Positions 7,330 to 15,728 of a stretch of 64,000 nucleotides of DNA are shown here, piece by piece (positions within the stretch are counted from its first letter, which is position 1; each line of letters starts with the position of its first letter). This DNA is from Rhodovulum sp. P5. GTDB lineage: Bacteria; Pseudomonadota; Alphaproteobacteria; Rhodobacterales; Rhodobacteraceae. The notes under the pieces are model-generated. The model was given only the letters and a program-made list of their open reading frames with translations, was not told where the DNA came from and made no database searches. The translations under genes and the position numbers were made by a program. Location of the stretch: assembly GCF_002079305.1 (NCBI RefSeq), contig NZ_CP015039.1:2712001-2776000 (forward strand), given 5' to 3'.

Positions 7330-8664
7330 TTAGAACAACTCGAGCTGCGCGCGCTTCGGCGGGACATCATAGACAGTTACAAACAAACCGGCACGCACCA
7401 TCACATCATCAAGCATCTCTTCTATCGTTGACCAATCGCCTCCCGCAGATCCTGTGCCGATCTTTGGCATATGAATACTCGCTCCAATGGATGAGGCTTG
7501 ATCGGCAACTTGTTCAAGGCAGGTTTGTAGTTCTGCATATCTTATGCGGGGAAAAAGTGAGGGACCGAAGCCTTCCTGTCCAATCAGACTTGCGATGATC
7601 AGATCATCGCTGGCCTCCGAAAAAATCACGCGGCCCAAACGTTCGCCTTGGGGAATCTGCATGACTTTCTCCGAATAGGCATTTTCCGCATCCGGAAAAC
7701 GTTTTGCAATCTTGCGCGCAACTCCTCCGCCCCATTTGATCGCCTTGTCGTTGACCAGCTGACAGATGATCTTTTTGCCGCCGTTGCGGGGCTCAAGGAC
7801 ATTCCCATGAAGCAAGCGTATCGGACGATGGTTTTCTTGGCCTTGGTCAAACCTGACCAGGCCGGCCACTCTGGGGTAAACGCTTCCTGGATAAGCCGTC
7901 AGACCTACACACTCGATCTGGGTCGGCTTATCCATCACCCAGCTCTCAACTGAACGGTCTGTATGACCGATCGCTGTGCAGCGATGCACAATGCTCTCGT
8001 CGGGAATGGCCATCCCTGATAGGCGAATCTTCGGCGCGGTCGGCGAGCCGATGAAATAGTCGATCCTGTAATGGCGCGTCCCATTCTCCGAGACTGTGGG
8101 CGACGAAACGAAGATTCCGATGGGCTGACTGGATATCTTGGCCAATCGAATGAGAAAGGCTTCGGCCGATACGTCATAGTCTCGACGCTGACGCATCAAG
8201 TCCTCGATTGGAGGAATGTCTGTTGCAGCCGATAGACTTCCGATTGGAAGTACGAATTCCGAAGCGGCCAAATTGCACAGCATTTCCAACTGCCAATCGT
8301 CCGGTGTCTTATCGCCACCTCGGTTGCGGATCTGCTCCGACCAGTCAGGGAAGAGAAGGTGGGCGATTTCATGCGCAATCGAGAACCGCACCCGCTCCCG
8401 CGGCTGCTGGGGATTGAACTCGATCTTCGGACCGCTTTCCGTCGCAACCAGTCGAGCGTCGGCGACGCTCGAATTGGCCTCGATCTGTACCTCCAGCATC
8501 TCAGCGATGTGCAGAGGATTGTAAGGTGGCCCTTCCCAGCCTTTCTCACGGGCTTTCAAAACAAGAGCGCGTGCTGCTTCTTCCATTGCGGTCAATGGGT
8601 CTGCGTTCTTCGCAAAAGCCCTTACTGAGGCATTGGTCCAATTGATTGATGGGGCGTTCGTCAT
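7330..8664 (-). CDS. ImmA/IrrE peptidase fused to DarG/ALC1-like macro domain
   Basis: A 444-residue protein with two recognisable parts. The N-terminal half is an ImmA/IrrE-type metallopeptidase: VRFSIAHEIAHLLFPDWSEQ contains HEIAH at about 95-99. The C-terminal part (about 280-440) is a macro domain with LLHGNVLEP, a glycine loop GGGVARKIAK (about 310) and MPKIGTGSAGGDW (about 400), closest in pattern to ALC1-like macro domains such as DarG and TARG1, which remove ADP-ribose. ImmA-type peptidases usually cleave a repressor, so the fusion could sense stress and also reverse ADP-ribosylation. It is the first gene of the operon, and two palindromes lie upstream. Both domain calls are firm; their joint role is inferred. 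Confidence 0.85.
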   Translation of the reverse strand: MTNAPSINWTNASVRAFAKNADPLTAMEEAARALVLKAREKGWEGPPYNPLHIAEMLEVQIEANSSVADARLVATESGPKIEFNPQQPRERVRFSIAHEIAHLLFPDWSEQIRNRGGDKTPDDWQLEMLCNLAASEFVLPIGSLSAATDIPPIEDLMRQRRDYDVSAEAFLIRLAKISSQPIGIFVSSPTVSENGTRHYRIDYFIGSPTAPKIRLSGMAIPDESIVHRCTAIGHTDRSVESWVMDKPTQIECVGLTAYPGSVYPRVAGLVRFDQGQENHRPIRLLHGNVLEPRNGGKKIICQLVNDKAIKWGGGVARKIAKRFPDAENAYSEKVMQIPQGERLGRVIFSEASDDLIIASLIGQEGFGPSLFPRIRYAELQTCLEQVADQASSIGASIHMPKIGTGSAGGDWSTIEEMLDDVMVRAGLFVTVYDVPPKRAQLELF

Positions 8665-8702
8665 CGTGTCGAAAAATCGGGGCTAGAGTCATGAGCAATG
8701 AT

Positions 8703-8758
8703 TCTTATTTGCGAGGCGGTAAACGCAAATCGTAAGAAGAACGTGTCGATCATCGACA
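8703..8758 (-). promoter_or_regulatory. Two palindromes upstream of the ImmA-macro operon
   Basis: Between the operon start and the 3' end of the PIN gene lie two inverted repeats. The first has arms ATTTGCG/CGCAAAT (8707-8713 and 8724-8730), extended by outer TTCTTA/TAAGAA. The second is TGTCGAT-C-ATCGACA (8744-8758), a perfect 15-bp palindrome. Neither is followed by a T-run, so operators are more likely than terminators. An ImmA-linked operon would normally be controlled by an XRE repressor, but none is encoded next to it here. Confidence 0.5.
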
Positions 8759-8790
8759 GATGAAAACCAGTCCTCGCAAAACCAATATAC

Positions 8791-9360
8791 CTATAAGACA
8801 TCCGAATAATCCTGGATTGCCGAAGCAAATTTGGTCATGCCCATTCCTTCATAAGCTTCGATATGCTCCTCAGAGCTTCGGGGTTGCCGCTTTAGCGCAG
8901 CCCTGTGGTCTCGAACCGCTCCGAGAACAGCGCCCGGGTAAAGATCGAACAAACTGAAAGCGAAATCATCTGGATGCTGAGCTTCAATCTCGTAGGGGTC
9001 GAGCTCTTCCTGCGGGAAGTCCTTCAAATTCTGTGTGACGATGACATCAGCTCGGCCCCTGATCGCTGCTGCAAGAACGTGCCGATCGTCTGCATCGGGA
9101 AGCGTCAAGCCATCAATCAGCGGCTCGAACCCCACAACCACCGCATCGGGGAAATGCCGATCCATGGTCTCTCTGGTTCGTTGAAGTTTATCGGCGGTTA
9201 GGTCAGGTCGGTCCTTCAGCACATTTCTCGTCCATTCGTCGTGGATGATCTCACTCCAGCGAACGCGGTAGAGATTGCGATCAGCGAGGCGTAGGAGCAA
9301 ATCGCGCAGGCCGACCGGATAGATGACGTTGGCGTCCAGTAACGCAGTGAACCGGTCCAT
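8791..9360 (-). CDS. PIN-domain toxin
   Basis: A 189-residue PIN-fold ribonuclease, the likely toxin of a type II pair. Conserved acidic residues are visible in LLDANVIYP (Asp9), the central Glu/Asp of IIHDEW, LPDADDRHVLAAAI and VTQNLKDFP. These would hold Mg2+ for RNA cleavage. ATG 9360 follows the stop of the antitoxin gene by 3 nt, so the two are translated together. The C-terminal 60 residues go beyond the usual VapC length and are of unknown use. The gene is intact. The family is known as PIN paired with an excisionase-type HTH antitoxin; the RNA target cannot be read from the sequence. Confidence 0.82.
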   Translation of the reverse strand: MDRFTALLDANVIYPVGLRDLLLRLADRNLYRVRWSEIIHDEWTRNVLKDRPDLTADKLQRTRETMDRHFPDAVVVGFEPLIDGLTLPDADDRHVLAAAIRGRADVIVTQNLKDFPQEELDPYEIEAQHPDDFAFSLFDLYPGAVLGAVRDHRAALKRQPRSSEEHIEAYEGMGMTKFASAIQDYSDVL

Positions 9361-9363
9361 GCG

Positions 9364-9822
9364 CTATTGAAGGCCAAGCTCTTCATCGAGTTCGGTCAGT
9401 TCATCGAGTGCCTTGCGACGCGCCCGCTCTGTCTCGCGGCGGTAGGTAAGAACATCTTCGGCCCGAACCCGTCGGTGCGTGCCAACCTTTCGGTGTGGGA
9501 TCTTTTCTTCATCGAGAAGCTGCACGAGATGGGTCCGCGAAACATTGAGCAAATCGGCCGCTTGCTGCGTCGTCAGCTCCGCATGAACGGGCATAAGCGT
9601 TACTGCATTGCCGCGCGCCATCTGCTCAAGGATGTCGAGGAGCAGCCGCACCGCTGCAACCGGCAAGTCGACGGTTGCGGCACCCTTTGAGCCAAAATGC
9701 GCACGCACGGTTTCTGCGCCGTTGATGATGGACGCAATTTGACGACCCGTCTCCGCCGCAAGCGCCGATTCCTTATCGGTCGGCATGACCAGTTCGGCTT
9801 CCTTCAAGACCGCGAGGTTCAT
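9364..9822 (-). CDS. Excisionase-type HTH antitoxin
   Basis: A 152-residue protein with a central MerR/excisionase-like helix-turn-helix: LTTQQAADLLNVSRTHLVQL followed by a wing-like KVGTHRRVRAEDVLTYR. The C-terminus is a charged helix (RARRKALDELTELDEEL) of the sort that wraps a toxin. It precedes the PIN gene by 3 nt, the normal antitoxin-first order. The ribosome-binding site AAGGAGAT sits upstream of ATG 9822. It probably represses its own promoter; an AT-rich near-palindrome lies in the upstream region. Excisionase activity is unlikely, since a better excisionase candidate is at 29766. Confidence 0.78.
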   Translation of the reverse strand: MNLAVLKEAELVMPTDKESALAAETGRQIASIINGAETVRAHFGSKGAATVDLPVAAVRLLLDILEQMARGNAVTLMPVHAELTTQQAADLLNVSRTHLVQLLDEEKIPHRKVGTHRRVRAEDVLTYRRETERARRKALDELTELDEELGLQ

Positions 9823-9847
9823 GGCTGATCTCCTTTCACCAGCCCTA

Positions 9848-9858
9848 TATAGCTTATA
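9848..9858 (-). promoter_or_regulatory. Near-palindrome in the antitoxin promoter
   Basis: The 11-bp sequence TATAGCTTATA has 4-bp matching arms around a 3-nt centre. It sits about 25 bp before the antitoxin start in a TATA-rich stretch that would hold the -10 region on the minus strand. It is a plausible autoregulatory operator of the PIN/HTH pair. Confidence 0.35.
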
Positions 9859-9916
9859 AACGACACAAGCGCAACAAACAACACAAACGAAAGCGGCTCC
9901 TTCCGTGCGAGAAGGA

Positions 9917-9944
9917 CCAAAAATCCAGTGTCTTCAGAGGATTT
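9917..9944 (-). terminator. Possible terminator after the helicase gene
   Basis: On the minus strand, a 6-bp stem AAATCC/GGATTT closes a 12-nt loop and runs directly into a T-rich end. It lies about 60 bp after the helicase stop codon. The stem is AT-rich and weak, so the call is tentative. Confidence 0.35.
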
Positions 9945-10001
9945 CTAATGGGATCTAATAGATGGTGCCGCTTTGCATTAGCGAGCATCTGCCGGATGAA
10001 A

Positions 10002-13000
10002 TCACAGAAGATCTGACCAGTCTCGATTGTTAAGTTCCGCGTCAGAAGCTGCTTCGACGCGAGTCTCCAGCATGGATACAGTTTCCCCGTCCGAAGCCGA
10101 TTTAAGGTGCACCGCGACGTCCGCAAATCGTCGATGGGTCTCCCGCCTCGGCCATTTGGCCGAGCGCATCTGGACAGCATAGGCAGCCATTTCAGCACTA
10201 CTGTAGCCACGTCGGATACACTGGTTCAAATATGTCAGACCCGGGCTCGCTTCGACCGGTTCGTCTTTCTCCGCACTGACAAGACGGAGGAATATCTGAT
10301 GCGGAACTGCCAGCACATGCGCGAGGTCAGGAACTAAACGGATGACAAACTTCCGCGCACTTGTGCTGCGTTTGATGTCCCGCGCTTTTTGGGAAAGCAC
10401 CTTCTGAACGTTGACAAGTGCAGCACCACCCATCCATTCACCAAGCGCGGATCGCAACAGAGGAACAGCGAAAGCCGCCCGATCCGCGCTTCTGCTGAGT
10501 TCTTTGAATTCCTTGCCGAGCAGGTATTCAATACTCTCAATCCTTAGAAGCCTGAACATCTCATTTGGATGCGATTCCAGCCATTCGAACATCCACGCAC
10601 ACCAATCCGCTACGGTCGTGTTTGCGGCCAGACCGCTTCCGACAACATCTTTGGCAAGTGTTGCAAGAACATCTTCTGGCATGCCAACCATCGAAGCCAG
10701 ATCGCGAAGTGGCTGACGGTCCACGGCAGACTCATCGTCGCCGTCGCTCAAGAGCGCCAAAGCGGCGGCAGTTCGACTGGCAATCCAGTCTTCTTCAGCG
10801 GCCTGTTTTTTACGGAAAGCTCCGAAACTGCGGGCAAGGCCGAGGCGTACGTCCTTGACGCCATCTTCGCCTTCGCTGGTCTCAGCGAGGCGCGCGACCA
10901 CGTATTTCTCGAGATCGCCAATCTCTGACGTTTTGTCATGGATGCGATCCATCAACGCCGTAAACGGGTCATCAAGAACCAAGCATTGGTCCGACTGACC
11001 GAAGATGTCCCGCAAGCGCGACCACCGAGAGCCGATCTTATTCTCCTTATCGTCAAGACCAACGACTTTTCCTGGGATCACCAACACGATGCCGGTCGCA
11101 CTCTCACCGGCACGCCCCGCGCGGCCTGCAGCGTTCAGCAAATCTTCCGGGTCCAGAATGTCGCGGCGGCCGGCATCGGCGTTGTACTGACTATCTTCAG
11201 CAATGATGACGAGTTCCGCAGGCAGATTCATCCCTTGACCGAGCGTTGGCGTGGCCGCGAGCACCGATATTCCGCCTTTGCGCTTGTACAGCGATTCCGC
11301 CAGTTGGCGCTCTTCCGGCAGCAGTTGCCCATGATGGGTGGTCGCAAGAGCCGCGAGGTTTCCGTCCTTGAGTTCTAAGTAAAGTTGTTCTGCATCGCCA
11401 AATTCGTCCGCCGCAATATCGACAAGGCGCCGCTCGGCCTCCGTTAGTTCAACATTGCACGCTCCCAACGCTTTCCCAGCTTTGTCGGCAATCGACACGG
11501 CGTTAGGGATGGATTGCGAGAACACCAGTGTACGGATCCCGGCTTTGGCCGCGGCAGCGGCTATCGAAGCGGCGACCACGCCAGAATTCGGGGTTAAACC
11601 CCACCCTTTGTTTACGGATAGCGGCAGTGGATCGGGGAAAAAAGGAACGAGCGCATAGTCGCTGCGCGCCTGCGACACCCAGGTCTGCTTCACGCTAAAG
11701 AAACCGCTCGGAAGTGCGGTCATCTGTCGTTGCAAGGCAACGGGCGCTCCTCCACTTGGCTTCTTCCGACGTCCCTCGCGGAGTTGCTTCTCCAAATTTC
11801 GGATGCGTGCGATGTCATAGACGACGCAACCGCGCAGCTGGCGGGTTGGTTTCCATGCATTATCCAACGCAAGCGCATCGCGCCCGGTCAGGTCTGCTAG
11901 CCAAGCACTAATTTCATCTGTGTTCTTCATCATGGCAGATAGAAGGACGAGATCAGCCTGAGGCGCGACCCGCACAAACCCCAAGATACAAAGCATGCCG
12001 TCTATCGCGCGCCGATCAGCTCCATCGTCCGGGTGGATGAGGTGGCATTCGTCGAAGATGAGGAGCCCTACATCCTCAAATCTTTCCGGTTCCATATGGC
12101 TCAGCAACAAACAGGCCTCGGGCGTCATCACCATGACATCTGGTAGCTCATCCTCGCCGCTCGCAAATCCGAACTCATCGACACGCTCACCCTGGACGCT
12201 GGCCGTCGGAAATGCCTCGCGTAGGTCTCGCGCCGTCTGATCGACCAGCGCATGCGTCGGCGCGAGGAACACCGCCTTGCGGCCCGAAAGCAACACCGAG
12301 TGGATCTTGAGCTGCGCCGTCGTCGATTTGCCGGCTCCCGTCGGGAACCCAATTGCCGATGATGTTCCAATCTCAAGGTATCCTCGTGCTGCCGCCTCTT
12401 TGTGATTGCGCCATAGATAAGGCCGCGTCTTGGCAACGCTTTTCATGGCGGATCGCCAACGAGCCGCCGGTACGCCGTTCGGTGGCGGCAAATTGACGAC
12501 GGCCCCCTCCATCAGCGCTGAACCCGCCGCGATCAAGAGACTCGCCAAATGAAGAGGCCCAGGGAAGACCACAAAAGCACCGTGGCTTAACTCGTCTATG
12601 TCATCTTCGCTTCTCGGTGACGCTAGCGCCTTTACCTCCGTGAAGACTGCAATAGGATCAGCCATACCTGTAATCCGGCGGCCTTGGAGCGTGAAGGCCA
12701 AAGCGCGCACGCCGCGTAGTAGCCGGTAATACAGCGCCGCATTTGCGCGCTCGGCCCCTGAACCGGTCACAACCGCCGACATCCGGAGACGTTTACGATC
12801 GGTGATCTGTCCGACTTGCCCGCGTGCCAACCAGATCAAGTGGAGGATCAACTCAGATTGAAGCCGCGAGTCCCGTGGGCGCTGTATTGTCCGAGCCACT
12901 TCGGACGCGTCGGCCGACGCCTCCGCGACGAGAAATAGAAGCATTGCCGAGATGTCTGGACTGATGCCATTGACGCTGAGATTGGCGGGAGGTCGAGTCC

Positions 13001-13304
13001 CTCCGCCCAGAGCGGACGCCTGATACACGAGTTGATATGCCGTCGCAGCCACGAAGCCAGCCGCCGCTCTGTTCTCCCGGTCCGGATCCAGCGACACCAA
13101 AGCTTCATAGGCTTGCGCGAGCCGTTTCGCGAAGTCGATTGTTTCGGTCAGGCCTTCTGGATCGTCGACTCCTTGTCGGAGAAGCACCCGCGCCGAAGCG
13201 ATTTCGGCAAAGGCTCGCGATAGCTCATCGGGCAAGCTCTCTAGATCCAGTTCGGGGAGGTTCGGTGCCGACCTGATGAGCGCAGCTGTATCTGGATCAT
13301 ACAT
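10002..13304 (-). CDS. Ski2-like DECH-box helicase, HamB-like
   Basis: An 1100-residue superfamily 2 helicase. Motif I is GFPTGAGKST (about 318), motif II is the unusual DECH in LLIFDECHLIHP (about 416), motif III is LLSAM, and motif VI is NAAGRAGRAGES (about 723), as in Ski2/Hel308-like enzymes. The N-terminal 300 residues are helical and unassigned, and a 340-residue C-terminal extension follows the core. It starts 8 nt inside the 3' end of a gene for a PD-(D/E)XK-like protein. A small nuclease plus a helicase of about 1000 residues is the architecture of the Hachiman defence system (HamA/HamB). The helicase call is firm; the Hachiman assignment needs a profile search. Confidence 0.8.
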   Translation of the reverse strand: MYDPDTAALIRSAPNLPELDLESLPDELSRAFAEIASARVLLRQGVDDPEGLTETIDFAKRLAQAYEALVSLDPDRENRAAAGFVAATAYQLVYQASALGGGTRPPANLSVNGISPDISAMLLFLVAEASADASEVARTIQRPRDSRLQSELILHLIWLARGQVGQITDRKRLRMSAVVTGSGAERANAALYYRLLRGVRALAFTLQGRRITGMADPIAVFTEVKALASPRSEDDIDELSHGAFVVFPGPLHLASLLIAAGSALMEGAVVNLPPPNGVPAARWRSAMKSVAKTRPYLWRNHKEAAARGYLEIGTSSAIGFPTGAGKSTTAQLKIHSVLLSGRKAVFLAPTHALVDQTARDLREAFPTASVQGERVDEFGFASGEDELPDVMVMTPEACLLLSHMEPERFEDVGLLIFDECHLIHPDDGADRRAIDGMLCILGFVRVAPQADLVLLSAMMKNTDEISAWLADLTGRDALALDNAWKPTRQLRGCVVYDIARIRNLEKQLREGRRKKPSGGAPVALQRQMTALPSGFFSVKQTWVSQARSDYALVPFFPDPLPLSVNKGWGLTPNSGVVAASIAAAAAKAGIRTLVFSQSIPNAVSIADKAGKALGACNVELTEAERRLVDIAADEFGDAEQLYLELKDGNLAALATTHHGQLLPEERQLAESLYKRKGGISVLAATPTLGQGMNLPAELVIIAEDSQYNADAGRRDILDPEDLLNAAGRAGRAGESATGIVLVIPGKVVGLDDKENKIGSRWSRLRDIFGQSDQCLVLDDPFTALMDRIHDKTSEIGDLEKYVVARLAETSEGEDGVKDVRLGLARSFGAFRKKQAAEEDWIASRTAAALALLSDGDDESAVDRQPLRDLASMVGMPEDVLATLAKDVVGSGLAANTTVADWCAWMFEWLESHPNEMFRLLRIESIEYLLGKEFKELSRSADRAAFAVPLLRSALGEWMGGAALVNVQKVLSQKARDIKRSTSARKFVIRLVPDLAHVLAVPHQIFLRLVSAEKDEPVEASPGLTYLNQCIRRGYSSAEMAAYAVQMRSAKWPRRETHRRFADVAVHLKSASDGETVSMLETRVEAASDAELNNRDWSDLL

Positions 13305-14085
13305 CGGCCTGCTCCTCTGCGTCCGCTACGATGTCAGCCGCTTTCGACGCGATTGAGGCGATCCACGCGCGAATATCACCGAGCAGCAAAGTCTCTGCAC
13401 GTCTGCGCATGACTTCTCCGGAAACAATGCCCTCGAAGCCTTTAAATAGCCGCTTGCGCCCAGCCTCGCTGGCATGGGTCTCATTCACCGTCACCGCGAC
13501 CCTGAATGCGCGCGTATCATTCCAGAGAATGTCGGCAACAATCTTGTCCGCCTCCGTGTCACGCGATCGCTCCAAGAGCGATGTCACGGTCGCGACGAGT
13601 TCATTGTCACGGGCACCTGTTTCGAAATTCGCGAACTCAGGCCAAACGGACCCACTGATTTTCTGCCGGGCATTTTCGGTCGCTTTTTCTTCGCAGATCA
13701 CCACGCGCGCGACGTCGCCGTCGTTGAACTGGATCATTAGACCGTCCAATCCCTTATCAGCCTTGATCATCTGCGGTGCTCGAATATGTGCCTCTCCATC
13801 TTGGCGATGAGCTGCGATCCACGAGATGACCTGAAAGACCCATCCATCCCTGTGATACGGGTCCGCACCTTCCTCAACGGTGAGCAGTGCCATGGCACCG
13901 GCGAAGCCCCCGGTGGGGTAATCAGCGGGCAATGCATCCGTCGCCGACAGGATGCGCTCAACCGCCCGCGATTGACCGAGCGCCACGCGCGCAATCATTT
14001 CCGCTAAGGCATCCTCGTCATCGACTGTCCAGGTCGATCCGTGCCAGCAGCCGTCTTCGTGAATGGGAGAGAAGGAGATCGGCAA
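13297..14085 (-). CDS. PD-(D/E)XK nuclease-like protein, HamA-like
   Basis: A 262-residue protein with a nuclease-like core: Asp114 in KGLDGLMIQF, followed after about 18 residues by Glu132-x-Lys134 in VVICEEKATENAR. This is the D...ExK pattern of PD-(D/E)XK enzymes. HamA (DUF1837) of Hachiman has a comparable core and partner. The start is TTG 14085 with GGAG upstream; no ATG is available in frame before the upstream stop codon. It lies 24 bp after hipA and overlaps the helicase gene by 8 nt, so it may share the hipBA transcript. The nuclease reading is based on one motif and on context. Confidence 0.65.
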   Translation of the reverse strand: MPISFSPIHEDGCWHGSTWTVDDEDALAEMIARVALGQSRAVERILSATDALPADYPTGGFAGAMALLTVEEGADPYHRDGWVFQVISWIAAHRQDGEAHIRAPQMIKADKGLDGLMIQFNDGDVARVVICEEKATENARQKISGSVWPEFANFETGARDNELVATVTSLLERSRDTEADKIVADILWNDTRAFRVAVTVNETHASEAGRKRLFKGFEGIVSGEVMRRRAETLLLGDIRAWIASIASKAADIVADAEEQADV

Positions 14086-14109
14086 GTCTACTCGTCTCCG
14101 TCGTCGGTA

Positions 14110-15339
14110 TTATGATCCAAAATTCAAAGCCTCCTGTGTCTCTGCATGTTCGAAGGCGTTGGCATAACCACGAACATCTTCAGAAGATGTTCCTTCCTCT
14201 CGGAAAGCTGCCTTCCATCGACCGGTAATGATTTCTGCCATTTCGTGCGCAAGTCGTTGACCTTCCTCTATTTTGATGTCGAAGAACTCGCACGCTTCCA
14301 ACGCAATCTCGAGCGACGCATCGAACGACCCGCCCTGGATGATACCAGTTTCGAGAACGCGGTGCCGGGAGGGGGACGGGTTGATGTCGAACGCCGGTGA
14401 CAGGCGCCACCGGTCATTCCCGGCATAGATGAACCCGTGGTTCTTCAGATGATCGTCCTTGTTTGACACCAGGATGGTGAAGACGATCCGTCGCCAGAGT
14501 TCATGCAGATCCTCGACCGGCTTGCTCGAAATCTGGCGGATCACCTCGGCGATGTCTGTGTAGTAACCGCCTTCCTCGCTTTGCCAGTCCAGTGCGGTGC
14601 GCGCTGAGATATAGGGAATACGCGCGTCGCCGCGGCGGTCGAACCGGCGGATCAGCGCAATGGGACTGTCGCTGTCACGCAGCTCAAGCCGGGCATCGGC
14701 CACGCGCAGCCCGCACATGCGCGCCAGTTTCAGCGTCGCCACTTCGGCGCGCTCGACCGGTTTGGTGTCCTGTGCGGAGGTGAACTTGGCGATCCAGAGA
14801 TGTCCGTCGCCTTCGACGTTGGCCTTCGGGCGCGCACCACCCAGAGAACCAGCGACACCGGCAAGATCGCGCGCCTCCTCTTCGGCCCCACCCGGATCCC
14901 GTTCGAAACGCTGCGCGAGCGTGCGCAAGCGTTCCAGCTCGACCAGTCGGGGAATGGGCGGTGTGAGATCGGAGAGCGGCTCCATGTCTTCGCCCAGGAA
15001 CCGCAATGCGCCTTGCCGGGTGCGATCGTCTGACAGGACGAGATAGTCGAACTCGCTGAGGCCGCCGCCAAGCGCCTTGGTCATCAGCGCACGTCCCCAG
15101 GAATCGGGCGCTGCATCGGCAAAGCATCCCGGCAAGGCCGAGCGCTTGTCGTCCTTCCCGGATGAAAAATGGCTTCCCTCGCGCAGCGGCAATCCCGGTG
15201 ACAGCGCAAAGCGATCCTCGACGGCGAGCCAGGCGTCATCGTATTCGAACTGCGAATGCTGGCGCCGCCCATCGCTTTCGAAGCGCAGGCGTCCCACGAT
15301 CCGTTTTCCTTCGCCAAGCGCGACGATGGCCTCGGGCAT
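14110..15339 (-). CDS. hipA: HipA-family Ser/Thr kinase toxin
   Basis: A 409-residue HipA-like kinase. The nucleotide-binding loop is GSLGGARPKANV, the lysine is in LWIAKFTS, the catalytic segment is LVSNKDDHLKNHGF, and the metal-binding loop is LSPAFDINPS. All key residues are present, so the kinase should be active. E. coli HipA phosphorylates glutamyl-tRNA synthetase and induces dormancy; the target here is unknown. The start codon overlaps the hipB stop (TGATG, 1 nt). The gene lies upstream of the Hachiman-like pair in the same orientation with only a 24-bp gap. Confidence 0.9.
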   Translation of the reverse strand: MPEAIVALGEGKRIVGRLRFESDGRRQHSQFEYDDAWLAVEDRFALSPGLPLREGSHFSSGKDDKRSALPGCFADAAPDSWGRALMTKALGGGLSEFDYLVLSDDRTRQGALRFLGEDMEPLSDLTPPIPRLVELERLRTLAQRFERDPGGAEEEARDLAGVAGSLGGARPKANVEGDGHLWIAKFTSAQDTKPVERAEVATLKLARMCGLRVADARLELRDSDSPIALIRRFDRRGDARIPYISARTALDWQSEEGGYYTDIAEVIRQISSKPVEDLHELWRRIVFTILVSNKDDHLKNHGFIYAGNDRWRLSPAFDINPSPSRHRVLETGIIQGGSFDASLEIALEACEFFDIKIEEGQRLAHEMAEIITGRWKAAFREEGTSSEDVRGYANAFEHAETQEALNFGS

Positions 15340-15725
15340 CAGAAACCGACCCCTTCTTCGTCATCGCCATCGTCTATCGGAGTAGCGTTGTCCTGGCTTT
15401 TGCTCGAAGACTTCGGTGTGCGCTTGCGATCGATCCGCTTGGGGAGGCTTTCCCGGTCGAGCAGCAATCCGGTGTCATCTGTGCCTGCATCCAGGAAGTC
15501 CGAGATGCGGTCGATCTCGCCCAGGACGAGGCACGCCATGGCGAGCGTACCGATGCTCACACCATCATCGCCTTTCTCGAGCCGGGCCACAGTGCTTTCG
15601 GACACACCAATTCGCTCCGCGAAGCCTTTCACGGAGATGCGCCGTTTCAAACGCGCCGTCTTTATATTTGCGCCCAGAGCCTCCAAGGCTCGACGTGCGC
15701 TTACTGAGTTCACTTTAACCGCCAT
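15339..15725 (-). CDS. hipB: HipB-like XRE antitoxin/repressor
   Basis: A 128-residue protein with an XRE helix-turn-helix near residues 20-75 (ARLKRRISVKGFAERIGVSE, then STVARLEKGDDGVSIGTLAM) and a charged C-terminal tail rich in Ser/Lys/Asp. It precedes and overlaps hipA, as expected for an antitoxin that represses its own operon. The upstream region is AT-rich, and a related sequence recurs at 3701-3735. The start ATG 15725 gives MAVKVNSVSARRAL and matches the length of longer HipB proteins. Confidence 0.85.
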   Translation of the reverse strand: MAVKVNSVSARRALEALGANIKTARLKRRISVKGFAERIGVSESTVARLEKGDDGVSIGTLAMACLVLGEIDRISDFLDAGTDDTGLLLDRESLPKRIDRKRTPKSSSKSQDNATPIDDGDDEEGVGF

Positions 15726-15728
15726 ATC

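Noticed and set aside
9364..9822. HTH protein as the ICE excisionase
   Set aside because: It is coupled to a PIN toxin and carries an antitoxin-like tail; the RdfS-like gene at 29766 lies in the expected operon.
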